Shown here piece after piece: positions 1-7,939 of a DNA stretch of 64,000 nucleotides (position 1 is its first letter; the number at the start of each line of letters is the position of its first letter). Source of the DNA: Actinomadura xylanilytica. Lineage in GTDB: Bacteria; Actinomycetota; Actinomycetes; Streptosporangiales; Streptosporangiaceae. The notes beneath the pieces were generated by a model, which saw only the letters and a program-made list of their open reading frames with translations, was not told the DNA's origin and did no database searches. The stretch spans positions 1,116,001-1,180,000 of the forward strand of contig NZ_JASNWE010000002.1 of assembly GCF_030283145.1 (NCBI RefSeq), written 5' to 3'. The position numbers were made by a program, and so were the translations under genes.

Positions 1-1
1 C

Positions 2-424
2 AAGGACTTCACGCAGTCACCCTGGGACGACCTTGACTTCCTCGGCTGGCGTGATCCCAAGGCCCCCGACCGCGCTTACCTGGTCGCTGACACGGGTGAC
101 CAGCTTACCGGGATCGCGCTGCGATTCGCGTCCGCGCCCGGCAAGGCGCGCGGGTTCAACTCGACCAGTCTGTGCTCGTTCTGCCAGACCGTGCACACCG
201 GCGGCGGCGTCGCATTGATGAGCGCGAGGCGCAGCGGCGAGACTGGCAAGCGGGGCAACACCGTCGGGAAGTACCTGTGCGCTGACCTGGCCTGCTCCCT
301 TTACGTACGGGGAAGGAAACAGACCCTGCTGGGCGATGGCCACGACGACGGTGTCTCTCTTGAGGAGAAGGTCGCGCGCATCAGGGCGAACCTGGACGCC
401 TTCGTCGCCTCGGTCGTCGCCTAA
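2..424 (+). CDS. FBP-domain (EF-G-binding type) zinc-finger protein, 5' truncated by window edge
   Basis: The reading frame is open from base 2 and ends at the TAA at 422-424; the start lies outside the window. The visible ~140 residues match the C-terminal treble-clef zinc finger of FBP proteins, a family related to the FusB-type proteins that bind elongation factor G. The candidate zinc ligands are CSFC and, about 35 residues later, CADLAC. A complete paralogue with the same layout (WDDLDFLGWRDP near the N-terminus, TVGRYLCTELACSLY at the finger) lies at 31874-32374 and supports the frame. A direct role on the ribosome is inferred from the family only. The gene is followed by a short hairpin and then by the tRNA-Gly-like fragment. 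Confidence 0.85.
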   Translation, partial: KDFTQSPWDDLDFLGWRDPKAPDRAYLVADTGDQLTGIALRFASAPGKARGFNSTSLCSFCQTVHTGGGVALMSARRSGETGKRGNTVGKYLCADLACSLYVRGRKQTLLGDGHDDGVSLEEKVARIRANLDAFVASVVA

Positions 425-460
425 TCAGCGGGTGCTCAGGGCCAAAGGGTTGGGCGTGCC

Positions 461-477
461 CGAAGCGAGGGGCTTCG
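461..477. terminator. Short hairpin downstream of the FBP gene
   Basis: CGAAGC (461-466) and GCTTCG (472-477) form a 6-bp stem with a 5-nt loop, followed by a C-rich tract. It lies 37 nt after the FBP stop codon. The stem is short and has no U-tract, so it is a weak terminator candidate. Confidence 0.3.
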
Positions 478-613
478 CAGCCCCCAGCCCCCCGCGAGCC
501 GGAGCACTAGGTAGGCGACGAGCGATTAGCCACGGTGATCAAGGGGCATTCACGGTCACTTGCGGCACGGCACTACGCCAGGTCAGCGGCCCTGAGGGGC
601 AAGATCAGAATGA

Positions 614-657
614 TTCCCAAGCTGATAGCGCGAGTTCGATTCCCGTCACCCGCTCCA
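614..657 (+). other. 3' portion of a tRNA-Gly(CCC)-like gene, likely attachment-site remnant
   Basis: The 44 nt match the 3' half of an actinobacterial tRNA-Gly: anticodon loop TTCCCAA (614-620), the 3' strand of the anticodon stem, the T-loop TTCGATT and an acceptor end ACCCGCTCCA. The 5' half (D-arm and 5' acceptor strand) is absent from the preceding sequence, so this cannot fold as a tRNA. Integrative elements of actinomycetes carry the 3' end of their target tRNA gene as the att core, so this reads as an attL/attR copy or the scar of an old insertion. An integrase remnant at 4655-4912 and a transposase remnant near 5.5 kb support a mobile-element history. No second copy was noticed by eye in the window. 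Confidence 0.7.
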
Positions 658-999
658 CGCTTTCTCAGCTCTTGATCGTTAGACACCCGGATGACACTGG
701 GACCCACCGTGATCAGCCGGCGGGGAGAGCGAGGGCGTGGTCTACGTCTGCGACTTACGTCGGGCCTTTGTCGCTCCGCAGGCCATCGTCGTCGTAGGGG
801 CGATGAGGACCCGACAGCCCCGCAGCCGCCGCAACTCCCGACCGATCCCCGCAAGCCGCTCCTCACCTATATCCGAGCGTTCTGCCACCCCGGACCCACC
901 CACAACGACGCACGACCCAACCACCGCCCCCGATCCCAGAGGACGCTGAAGGCTGGATGCGGCTGGAGGAGAACGGTCTCTACATCTCTAAACCGGCCG
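658..999. other. Gap with no convincing gene
   Basis: This stretch lies between the att-like fragment and the 3' end of the minus-strand STAND ATPase gene. Short overlapping open frames exist in all phases, but none has a ribosome-binding site, a domain, or a consistent codon pattern. It may be eroded mobile-element DNA. Confidence 0.5.
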
Positions 1000-3900
1000 C
1001 TACGCGGCCGGGGCCGGTTCGTCCGGGCCGGGCATGCGGTCTCTCCGGGCCGGTCCCGCCCCAGCCGACCGGCTTACTGAGCTACGCAGGAAGTAGTCGG
1101 CAACTGCCAGCAACTGACCTGGATCGACCCTGGCAAAGGCATCCAGGGGGATAGTCCAAGCACCCACGGACAGAGCTTGAGCGATGTAGTTCTTAGCCGC
1201 GCGCTCATCCACGGTCTGCGCCACCATCACCAGCGCCCGCGCCTGCTGGGAGGGTTCGGTGAGGGAGAGGGCGAGGGTCTCGGCTTGGGCAGTCAGTTCG
1301 CGTCCCCGGTCGAGGTCGCCGCTGGCCGCCACCGGCTTCACCAGGTCTGTCAGTGCTTGTGCCTGCCCGAAGGGGTCGGTGAGGGAGTGGGCCAGGGTCT
1401 CGGCTCGGTCGAGGTCACCGCTGGCCGCCACCGCCTTCACCAGACCGCTCAGCACCCACACCTGATCGGAGGGGTCGGTGAGGGAGAGGGCGACGGTCTC
1501 GGCCTGGACGGCCAGTTCGCGTCCCCGGTCAAGGTCACCGCTGGCCGCCACCGCCGTCACCAGATCGCTCAGCACCCACAACTGCTGGGAGGGTTCGGTG
1601 AGGGAGTTGGCGAGGGTCTCGGCTTGGGTGGCCAGTTGGCGTCCCCGGTCGAGGTCGCCGCTGGTCACCGCCACCGTCATCAGGTCTGTCAGTGCTTGTG
1701 CCTGCTGGAGGGGATTGGTGAGGGAGCGGGCCAGGGTCTCGGCCCGGTTGAGGTCACCGCTGACCGCGACCGGTTTCACCAGACGTCTCAGCATCCACGC
1801 CTGTTCGGCGGGGTGGGTAAGGGAGTTGGCGAGGGTCTCGGCTTGGGTGGCCAGTTGGCGTCCCCGGTCGAGGTCGCCGCTGGTCACCGCCGCCTCCACC
1901 AGGTCTGTCAGTGCTTGTGCCTGCCGGGAGGGGTGGGTGAGGGAGTGGGCCAGGGTCTCGGCTCGGTCGAGGTCACCGCTTGCCACCGCCACCGTCATCA
2001 GGTCTGTCAGTGCTTGTGCCTGCTCGAAGGGGTCGGTGAGGGAGCGGGCCAGGGTCTCGGCTCGGTCGAGGTCACCGCTGGCCGCCACCGCCGTCACCAG
2101 ACTCTTCAGCACCCACACCTGATCGGAGGGTTCGGTGAGGGAGAGGGCGACGGTCTCGGCCTGGGTGGCCAGCTTGCGTCCTCGGTCGAGGTCGCCGCTG
2201 GCCACCGCCGGCTCCACCAGGTCTGTCAGTGCTTGTGCCTGCCGGGAGGGGTGGGTGAGGGAGTGGGCCAGGGTCTCGGCCCGGTCGAGGTCACCGCTTG
2301 CCGCCACCGCCTTCATCAGGTCCGTCAGCGCCCGCGCTTGTTGGGCGGGGCGGGTGAGGGAGTGGGCGAGGGTCTCGGCCTGGGTGGCCAGCTTGCGTCC
2401 TCGGTCGAGGTCGCCGCTGGCCACCGCCGGCTCCACCAGGTCTGTCAGTGCGTGTGCCTGCTGGAGGGGGTCGGTGAGGGAGTGGGTCAGGGTCTCGGCT
2501 CGGTCGAGGTCACCGCTGGCCGCCACCGCCTTCACCAGACCCCTCAGCGCCCGCGCCTGATCGGAGGGTTCGGTGAGGGAGTTGGCGAGGGTCTCGGCTC
2601 GGTCGAGGTCACCGCTGGCCGCCACCGCCTTCATCAGGTCCGTCAGCGCCCGCGCCTGATCGGAGGGTTCGGTGAGGGAGTTGGCGAGGGTCTCGGCTTG
2701 GGCGGCCAGTTGGCGTCCCCGGTCGAGGTCGCCGCTGGTCACCGCCGCCGTCATCAGGTCTGTCAGTGCTTGTGCCTGTTCGGCGGGTTCGGTGAGGGAG
2801 TGGGCCAGGGTCTCGGCCCGGTCGAGGTCACCACTGGCCACTACCGCCGTCATCAGATCCGTCAGTGCCCGCGCCTGCTGGAAGGGGTCGGTGAGGGAGT
2901 TGGCGAGGGTCTCGGCCCGGTCGAGGTCACCACTGGCCGCCACCGCCTTCACCAGAACCGACAGCGCCCACATCTGCTGGAAGGGGTCGGTGAGGGAGTT
3001 GGCGAGGGTCTCGGCCTGAGCGGCTAGCTCGCGACCCCGGTCGAGGTCACCGCTGGCCGCCACCGCCGTCACCAGATCCGACAGCGCCCGCGCCTGCTGG
3101 GAGGGGTCGGTGAGGGAGCGGGCCAGGACCTCGGCCCGGTCGAGGTCACCACTGGCCGCCACCGCCGTCACCAGATCCGACAGCATCCGCGCCTGCTGGG
3201 AGGGGTCGGTGAGGGAGCGGGCCAGGACCTCGGCCCGGTCGAGGTCACCACTGGCCATCACCGCCTCCACCAGATCCGATAGCGCCCGCGCCTGCCGGAA
3301 GGGGTCGGTGAGAGAACGGGCCAAGGCCTCAGCCCGGTCTGGAGCGCCCAGCATTACCCATGCCGCGGGTAGATCTGAGGGAATGTTGGAATTGCGTTGC
3401 TGGAGGTAGTCACGGGTGATGGCGAGGCGGAACATCGTCGGCAGGTCAGGGAATTCGCTACCACAGATGACCTCTTGGGCGGCCTTGATCTCGGCCAAAG
3501 CGATATGGTCGCCGCAGTTGACATGGAGCAGCCGGTCATGCCGCGCCGTATCAAGGCAGCATTCGATCATGCCCGGCAGGTCGTCGGCCGCACGCAGCAT
3601 CGCAAAATAGCCCCGCAGCAGATATTCCGGGGTATCCGCAGGCCATCCTCCGTCTCGGTAGCCGTGCGCCCAGACGCGCAACCGCTGCCGGTATCCCCCA
3701 AGCCGCTGCGCGCCCAGCCGATCAACGGCCATCATCCGCAGTTCCTCATGGGCCAGTACATACAACTCGGGCCGACCCTGCGACACCCACCGGCTGACGT
3801 GAGGGGTGAAGGTCCGCCCCGAGACCGCGGCCAGGTGCTCGGCGGACTCTGGAGTGGTCCACCCGGTCAACTCGGCCAGATCGGCATCCGACAGGCCACC

Positions 3901-4662
3901 TCCGGCCGCAGTGACCAGGCCGAGCAAGTCCTGCTCGGCCGATGACCCCTTCAACAGGTGCGTCAACCCGCGTACCGCAGGGCCCTTGATCGCCCCTGCC
4001 GCCGCCGAGGCGCTCAGCGGGCAGATGACGCCGCGATCCCGCAGCGGATGGCGCTCCGGCACATCCGAGGGCACTGGCGGATGAGGTCGCCCGGACACCA
4101 CGACCCGGACACCATCGGGCAGAATCTCCGGCAGCAACGCCGCGATACTGTGCGCCTCCGGACCGGTCGCCACCCCGCGATCCTCGTCCAGCCCATCGAC
4201 CACCAGCACCAGCCGCCGCCCCTGTACGTGGCAAGCACTCGCCGCCCGGCCCAGCAACCCCAGCAGATGCGCCTCGCGCGTACTCTCCGACGCGCTCACC
4301 GGCGCCGGTTCCCCAGCGATCTCAGCGAGTTGCTCGGACACCACCTCCACAAACGCCGCCCGGCTGTTGTGACCGGCAAACCTCGCGGTGATGAAGAACG
4401 ACACCACCCGCACCCCCTCAGGGGGATGCAGCACGAACCAGGCCAGCAACGCCGACTTGCCCGACCACGCCGGCGCCTGCCACCACATCCAGGACGGCCC
4501 CTGAGCACGAGTGCAGAACTCCGCCAGCTCCGCCAGTTCCACCGCCCGCCCCTCCAGCCGGCCCGGAAAGACACGCTGCACCTGCCTGCGGTATTCCGAA
4601 CGCGCCACCGGTAACGAGTCCAGGTCCAACTCGCCATCCCGCCCCCAGGGCCATTTATGCAT
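1000..4662 (-). CDS. STAND/NACHT-like ATPase with 19 C-terminal solenoid repeats
   Basis: A protein of about 1220 residues. The N-terminal ~350 residues look like a STAND-class P-loop NTPase: a degenerate Walker A (QAPAWSGKSALL, ~65-76), Walker B (LVLVVDGLDED, ~154-164) and a sensor-like VVVSGRP (~190-196). From ~461 to 1143 it is made of 19 units of 33 or 40 residues built on the pattern L..L..A.A.SGDLDRAETLA.SLT.P..Q; the 40-residue form has seven extra residues after SGDLDR. An 80-residue non-repetitive tail follows. Such alpha-solenoid repeats act as sensors or scaffolds in STAND proteins, many of which are anti-phage or regulatory switches; the function here is inferred. Two ATGs are in frame: 4671 and 4662. 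AGGGAG (4673-4678) is only 1 nt from the first but 10 nt from the second, so 4662 is preferred. The gene stands alone beside mobile-element remnants. Confidence 0.85.
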   Translation of the reverse strand: MHKWPWGRDGELDLDSLPVARSEYRRQVQRVFPGRLEGRAVELAELAEFCTRAQGPSWMWWQAPAWSGKSALLAWFVLHPPEGVRVVSFFITARFAGHNSRAAFVEVVSEQLAEIAGEPAPVSASESTREAHLLGLLGRAASACHVQGRRLVLVVDGLDEDRGVATGPEAHSIAALLPEILPDGVRVVVSGRPHPPVPSDVPERHPLRDRGVICPLSASAAAGAIKGPAVRGLTHLLKGSSAEQDLLGLVTAAGGGLSDADLAELTGWTTPESAEHLAAVSGRTFTPHVSRWVSQGRPELYVLAHEELRMMAVDRLGAQRLGGYRQRLRVWAHGYRDGGWPADTPEYLLRGYFAMLRAADDLPGMIECCLDTARHDRLLHVNCGDHIALAEIKAAQEVICGSEFPDLPTMFRLAITRDYLQQRNSNIPSDLPAAWVMLGAPDRAEALARSLTDPFRQARALSDLVEAVMASGDLDRAEVLARSLTDPSQQARMLSDLVTAVAASGDLDRAEVLARSLTDPSQQARALSDLVTAVAASGDLDRGRELAAQAETLANSLTDPFQQMWALSVLVKAVAASGDLDRAETLANSLTDPFQQARALTDLMTAVVASGDLDRAETLAHSLTEPAEQAQALTDLMTAAVTSGDLDRGRQLAAQAETLANSLTEPSDQARALTDLMKAVAASGDLDRAETLANSLTEPSDQARALRGLVKAVAASGDLDRAETLTHSLTDPLQQAHALTDLVEPAVASGDLDRGRKLATQAETLAHSLTRPAQQARALTDLMKAVAASGDLDRAETLAHSLTHPSRQAQALTDLVEPAVASGDLDRGRKLATQAETVALSLTEPSDQVWVLKSLVTAVAASGDLDRAETLARSLTDPFEQAQALTDLMTVAVASGDLDRAETLAHSLTHPSRQAQALTDLVEAAVTSGDLDRGRQLATQAETLANSLTHPAEQAWMLRRLVKPVAVSGDLNRAETLARSLTNPLQQAQALTDLMTVAVTSGDLDRGRQLATQAETLANSLTEPSQQLWVLSDLVTAVAASGDLDRGRELAVQAETVALSLTDPSDQVWVLSGLVKAVAASGDLDRAETLAHSLTDPFGQAQALTDLVKPVAASGDLDRGRELTAQAETLALSLTEPSQQARALVMVAQTVDERAAKNYIAQALSVGAWTIPLDAFARVDPGQLLAVADYFLRSSVSRSAGAGPARRDRMPGPDEPAPAA
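1243..3291 (-). repeat. Intragenic tandem repeat array, 19 units of 99 or 120 bp
   Basis: Counting from the protein, there are 11 short (33-codon) and 8 long (40-codon) units, in the order S S L S S L S S L S L S S L S L L S L from the N-terminal side, filling exactly 683 codons. Neighbouring units are very similar at the DNA level (for example the recurring GGTCTCGGC and CGGTCGAGGTC blocks). This indicates recent expansion or gene conversion. Because both unit lengths are multiples of three, unit gain or loss would keep the frame. Confidence 0.9.
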
Positions 4663-4912
4663 AGTCAACATGCTCCCTGGGAAGCAAAATCCTTTTCTTG
4701 GAACGGCACGGATTGCGGGTCAAGATCTTGTCTTTCACAACCTCCGTCATGAGCACCGCCCGCAGCAGCCGGTACACCTTGGCCGCCATGTTCGCCGAGA
4801 CCCTGGTGTCAAGAATGGGCGTCCGCCAGTCCCGGATTATGGACGTGCTGAGCTTGCCGAGCTGGACCGCACCCGGGCTCCGCCCCGAGCATGGTCTCGG
4901 GGCGGAGAATTC
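4655..4912 (-). pseudogene. Tyrosine-integrase (phage-type recombinase) fragment
   Basis: On the minus strand a frame open between stops at 4913-4915 (TGA) and 4655-4657 (TAA) encodes about 85 residues that resemble the core-binding (SAM-like) domain of actinobacterial tyrosine recombinases: GAVQLGKLSTSIIRDW, then ANMAAKVYRLLRAVLMTEVV and LTRNPCRSK. In intact integrases this block is followed by the catalytic domain with R-H-R-Y; here both the N-terminus and the catalytic domain are missing. The fragment overlaps the first codons of the STAND ATPase gene in another frame. It is probably the residue of the integrase that used the tRNA-Gly site. The family assignment rests on pattern recognition of the AKxYRLLRAVL...NPCR block. 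Confidence 0.65.
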
Positions 4913-4926
4913 TCAGTGCGGGTCGG

Positions 4927-5178
4927 TCAGCGCACCCACATGGTCCAGGTGCCGACTGTGGACGGGGCGCATGCGAATTCGTGGTAGCCGCCGTTGCTCG
5001 CCGGATCGGAGACGTAATTGACTCCGTCCACTTGGCAGGCGACCAGCGTCGGGTACCCGCCTCCCGCCACCGTCCACTGTCCGGGGTCGGCGAGAGCGGT
5101 GCCCGTGGCCAGCGAGACCGTGGTCATGGCGGCACCGGCGATCAGGCCGGCAGCGGCGAAAGAGCGCCAGGACTTCAT
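4927..5178 (-). CDS. Small secreted protein of unknown function
   Basis: An 83-residue protein. The first ~31 residues form a signal peptide (MKSW, a hydrophobic alanine-rich core, then an ALA-D junction at GTALADPG), so it should be exported by Sec. The mature ~52 residues are glycine-rich and aromatic, with two cysteines (VACQV and EFACA) that could form one disulfide. The start ATG at 5176-5178 has a good site, GAGGAGAG, 4 nt upstream. No family is recognised. It lies between the integrase and transposase remnants, so it may be cargo of the decayed element. Confidence 0.7.
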   Translation of the reverse strand: MKSWRSFAAAGLIAGAAMTTVSLATGTALADPGQWTVAGGGYPTLVACQVDGVNYVSDPASNGGYHEFACAPSTVGTWTMWVR

Positions 5179-5459
5179 GGATCTCTCCTCTGAACGGGGG
5201 CCAGGGCCGAAACGGCCATCGGCCCCGAGTGCGTCGTACGCAGAGTCCGATGCCACTACAGAGGCGCAAGTTCGAGGTGTTGTGAGATTTGGGCGGTCGC
5301 TCTGCATGCGGTGAGGATGGGGACCACGCTCGAGGCGAGAGCGGCTTCCCGATGCCGCTCCGCAGGGTCCTGCGACGGGACCCAGGTCGTCCGGTAGCCT
5401 TCGCCCGGCGATCGGGGACAGGTCCGAGGCGTGCAGGCCGAGCGCGGGCGCGAGTCCGC

Positions 5460-5561
5460 GCAGCATGGAAGATCGAACGATCCATCGCCTGGCTCTTCGG
5501 ATACCGCCGCCTCACCACCGCGCTGACCTGCTACGAGAAACTCGCCAAGGTCATCATGTCG
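5460..5561 (+). pseudogene. IS5-like DDE transposase C-terminal remnant with internal deletion
   Basis: In one plus-strand frame the residues WKIERSIAWLFGYRRLTT are followed directly by ALTCYEKLAKV. In IS5-type transposases the first block surrounds the last catalytic glutamate (E in IERS/VERT) and is normally separated from the terminal ALTCYKKL-like block by about 15-20 residues (an RYERKA... segment). Here the two are fused, indicating an internal deletion, and the upstream DDE domain is not recognisable. Family assignment is from the motif only. Confidence 0.6.
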
Positions 5562-5668
5562 GACGAGCTTTCTGGGCGACCCGTTGGACCACAAAATCAG
5601 ATTCCACCATGGAGATCCGGCGGCGGATCCAGCACCCACGAAAGGCAATGATGCCGCAGCTCATCACG

Positions 5669-5691
5669 CCACAAGATGAGGCAAGCTCTTA
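5669..5691. mobile_element. Possible right terminal end of the IS remnant
   Basis: The sequence ACAAGATGAGGCAAGCTCTT, read on the minus strand, begins AAGAGCTTGCCTCATCTTG, similar to ends of some IS5-family elements as remembered. No matching left inverted repeat was found nearby, so the element cannot be delimited. Confidence 0.25.
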
Positions 5692-6716
5692 GACGCCGCC
5701 GATGTCAGCCACGAACTCCCGCCAGAGTCGGTAGTAGTCGGACCAGGGTCTCTCCTCTTCGAGCAATCGCCTGCCCAGGAGAACAGTCAGCGCCCGGCCC
5801 CTCTCGTAACGTTCGTCGCTCCACACGCTCAGCCGCTCAAGCGCGTCCCGGACGACGTCGAAGTCGCACGGGAACAGGTGCAGCCCGATCTTGGTGAGCG
5901 ACGGCCCGCCGTGCTTGGTGAAGTGTGCCGCGTTCTCGAAGAAGTCCCGCGTGAAGTACAGCTCGCTCATGCCGCCGGCTTCCATGAGGTCATCGACCAC
6001 GTCGAGCATGAACGTCCCGGCCAGCAGCTCACCGATCCGAACGCCGACCCAGGGCACCAGCACGTCGGGACCCGTTCCGCGCGGGTGGCACCGCCAGAAC
6101 GCGTCGCTCAGGACGTTTCCGGCCTCCTCCAGTTCGTTCCGCGAGATGAGGACGTGGCCGAGCAGGTGCCCCGCATACCCGGCGATCATGTTGTTGTCCG
6201 ACCTCAGCGCCCGCCTCAGCGGCTCCTCGGCCGCCACGAGGTCGCCGCTGACGATCAGCAGATTGCCGAGCAGAACGGTGGCGATCTCCTCGTCCGCCTC
6301 CGCGTAGAGCGCCCGCGCCGCCTCCGCGTCGCCGGTGAGCTGCGCGGTGACCCCGCTTAGCAGCGAGCGCCCGTCCTCCCGCAGCTCCAGCTCCGCGAGC
6401 AGCACCCCGGCCAGCGGCCCCAGCCAAGGGTCCTCGCCCTCCGCCACCTGGTCCAACGAATCCCAGCAGTTCATCAGACCCGCGCCGAGTTCGATCCCCG
6501 CCAGCGCCGCCGCCGGTGCCCGGCCACGGTCGTGCGCCCCGTCTCGGCGACGTCCCGCAACGCGTTCATCGCGTCGTCCAGGTCTCCGTTCCGGTACGCC
6601 TCCAACCCCGGCTCGACCTCCGCCGGCACCGGCTCGACCGGATCCAGGGGCAACAGCGCGGGGAGCTCCAGAAACTTCAGCGGGTAGAGGGTCCGCGGCT
6701 TGTCGTTCGCGTCCAT
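5689..6716 (-). pseudogene. TPR-like protein gene with a frameshift
   Basis: A start with good signals (ATG 6714-6716, AAGGAAAGG 7 nt upstream) opens a frame beginning MDANDKPRTLYPLKFLELPA and runs for ~65 residues to VAETGRTTVAG. The protein-like sequence then continues in another phase (AALAGIELGAGLMNCWDSL ... WREFVADIGGV) to the stop at 5689. The span is 1028 nt, one base short of 343 codons, so a single-base deletion near 6510 would explain it (a sequencing error is equally possible). The second part has repeated helical stretches (LTGDAEAARALYAEADEE, VSGDLVAAEEPLRRAL) typical of tetratricopeptide-like helices. No specific function is recognised. Confidence 0.6.
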
Positions 6717-7315
6717 CCCGAGGCCTTTCCTTCCTGACGGGAGCATTGCCGCCGCATTCTGCCACCGCGGTCAGGCACTCTTGCCAGAAACGACGATTCC
6801 CTCTTGCGCGCATTCCGGCAGCCGCCATCAATTTCGCGTGACCCACTGAAGTGAGAGTGCCTCTCAGGCCGTCTCGCGCAAAAGGAACGCGGTGCGTCCC
6901 AGAGAGTAGGGAGGCGCGCCGCGTTCCGGTTGCTGTCAGAGGCCGACACGTACACGTCTCCCTCGCCCCGCACTGTCCCGCTGTCCAGATCAAGGGGTGC
7001 CGCCCCTCGCTGCGCGCCGCACCACCGGGCGCCGGCCCCCGGCCAACCGTTGCCGCGGGTACGCCCCGCCGCCCGATCGACGTCGCAGCGCGGGACGATT
7101 GATCGAGACCGAATCGAAGGGCTTCGTAGCCTTGCGGGCTCCTGCGTGACGTCGGTGCGTCTTCGTGGGGAGGGAAGCGGTGACGATTGCCGAATCCCGG
7201 GAGGGGTGAAGGCGGCACGTAGGAATGTGGGCGGGGGTGAGGTTGAAGGCAAGGAGAGGATGCGTTCTCATAATGCGCGGATGGCGAGGAAGACCAGGTC
7301 GATCACGTTCGATAC
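6717..7315. other. Gap of about 600 bp without a convincing gene
   Basis: No open frame here has both a ribosome-binding site and protein-like composition. The stretch holds the upstream region of the frameshifted TPR-like gene and the downstream region of the duplicated membrane ORF. Confidence 0.5.
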
Positions 7316-7939
7316 TCAGCGTTCTTTGCGCTGCTCGCGGCGGCTCCTCCATGAGTTGCGTACCGCCGTCACGACCAAGGCAATGCACGTCCCGGCCATA
7401 GCGCCCATCAGACCAGTGCCTAGGGCGCTGTCGGACGACCCGCTACTGGCGCCCCATAGTGCTCCTAGCAGGCCACCGGCCACGAGACCCGCGAACGCGG
7501 CACGCACGGCATCCTTCCAGTAGCGGACACACGCCCCCGCGAGAACACCTATCAGGCCGGCGCCCATCGCACTGTTCCAAGCCCCGAATTCGTTAGTGGC
7601 GCCCCATAGTGCTCCTAGCAGGCCACCGGCCACGAGACCCGCGAGTGCAGCACGCACGGCATCCTTCCAGTGGCCGATGAGGTGCTCAGTCTTCAGCCCG
7701 CCTTTATGCCCGTCAACCGCCGTCTCGAAGACAACGTCTCGGAGGACCCTCCGCCGGTGGTCTGCGGGCGGCACCCCCGGCTTCGCCTTCACCAAGATCT
7801 GCAACAGTACGCCGGTCGTCGTGCGGGGCAGCAGCGTGGTCGCGGGCCGGCAGGCGGGAGAGCGTGTCCACGAGCGACGGCGGGAGAGCTCCGTTCTGCG
7901 AGCTGACCACGGCGTCCGCCTGCCTGGCCGATATCCCAC
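7316..7939 (-). CDS. Putative membrane protein with a duplicated glycine-rich segment, N-terminus uncertain
   Basis: The C-terminal ~120 residues contain two nearly identical ~50-residue modules, each starting (H/Y)WKDAVRAA, followed by a glycine-zipper-like hydrophobic stretch (GLVAGGLLGALWGA) and a second hydrophobic stretch (GAGLIGVLAGAC / GTGLMGAMAGTC), then a basic tail RRSRREQRKER-like. Four short membrane helices are likely. The first ~45 residues of this frame look like a shadow (Arg/Ser/Thr rich), while another phase upstream (ATG at 8027, only 9 nt after the tetR stop) looks more coding down to about 7820. A frameshift there may therefore have split one gene cotranscribed with tetR. 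No family is recognised. Confidence 0.4.
   Translation of the reverse strand: MGYRPGRRTPWSARRTELSRRRSWTRSPACRPATTLLPRTTTGVLLQILVKAKPGVPPADHRRRVLRDVVFETAVDGHKGGLKTEHLIGHWKDAVRAALAGLVAGGLLGALWGATNEFGAWNSAMGAGLIGVLAGACVRYWKDAVRAAFAGLVAGGLLGALWGASSGSSDSALGTGLMGAMAGTCIALVVTAVRNSWRSRREQRKER
7448..7671. repeat. Direct repeat, two ~74-bp copies 150 bp apart
   Basis: Positions 7448-7521 and 7598-7671 are identical except for about three bases in the middle. The 150-bp period equals the 50-codon module of the surrounding membrane ORF, so a tandem in-frame duplication is the simplest explanation. Confidence 0.85.

Noticed and set aside
614..657. A complete tRNA-Gly gene
   Set aside because: The 5' half is absent; the preceding bases cannot form the D-arm or acceptor stem.
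573..866. A small minus-strand protein ending near the tRNA fragment
   Set aside because: Its sequence includes the familiar translation artefact of a tRNA 3' end and has no other support.
1177..3027. A 616-codon plus-strand open frame antisense to the STAND repeats
   Set aside because: It is the mirror of the repeat array: units are multiples of three, so the opposite strand stays open. The sequence is repetitive Gly/His/Val text with no start signals.
1243..3291. A CRISPR array, because of regularly repeated DNA
   Set aside because: Repeat and spacer cannot be separated; the entire unit is coding and diverges gradually, and no cas genes are nearby.
4655..5692. An intact prophage or integrative element
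   Set aside because: Only fragments of one integrase and one transposase remain; no replication, transfer or structural genes are seen.
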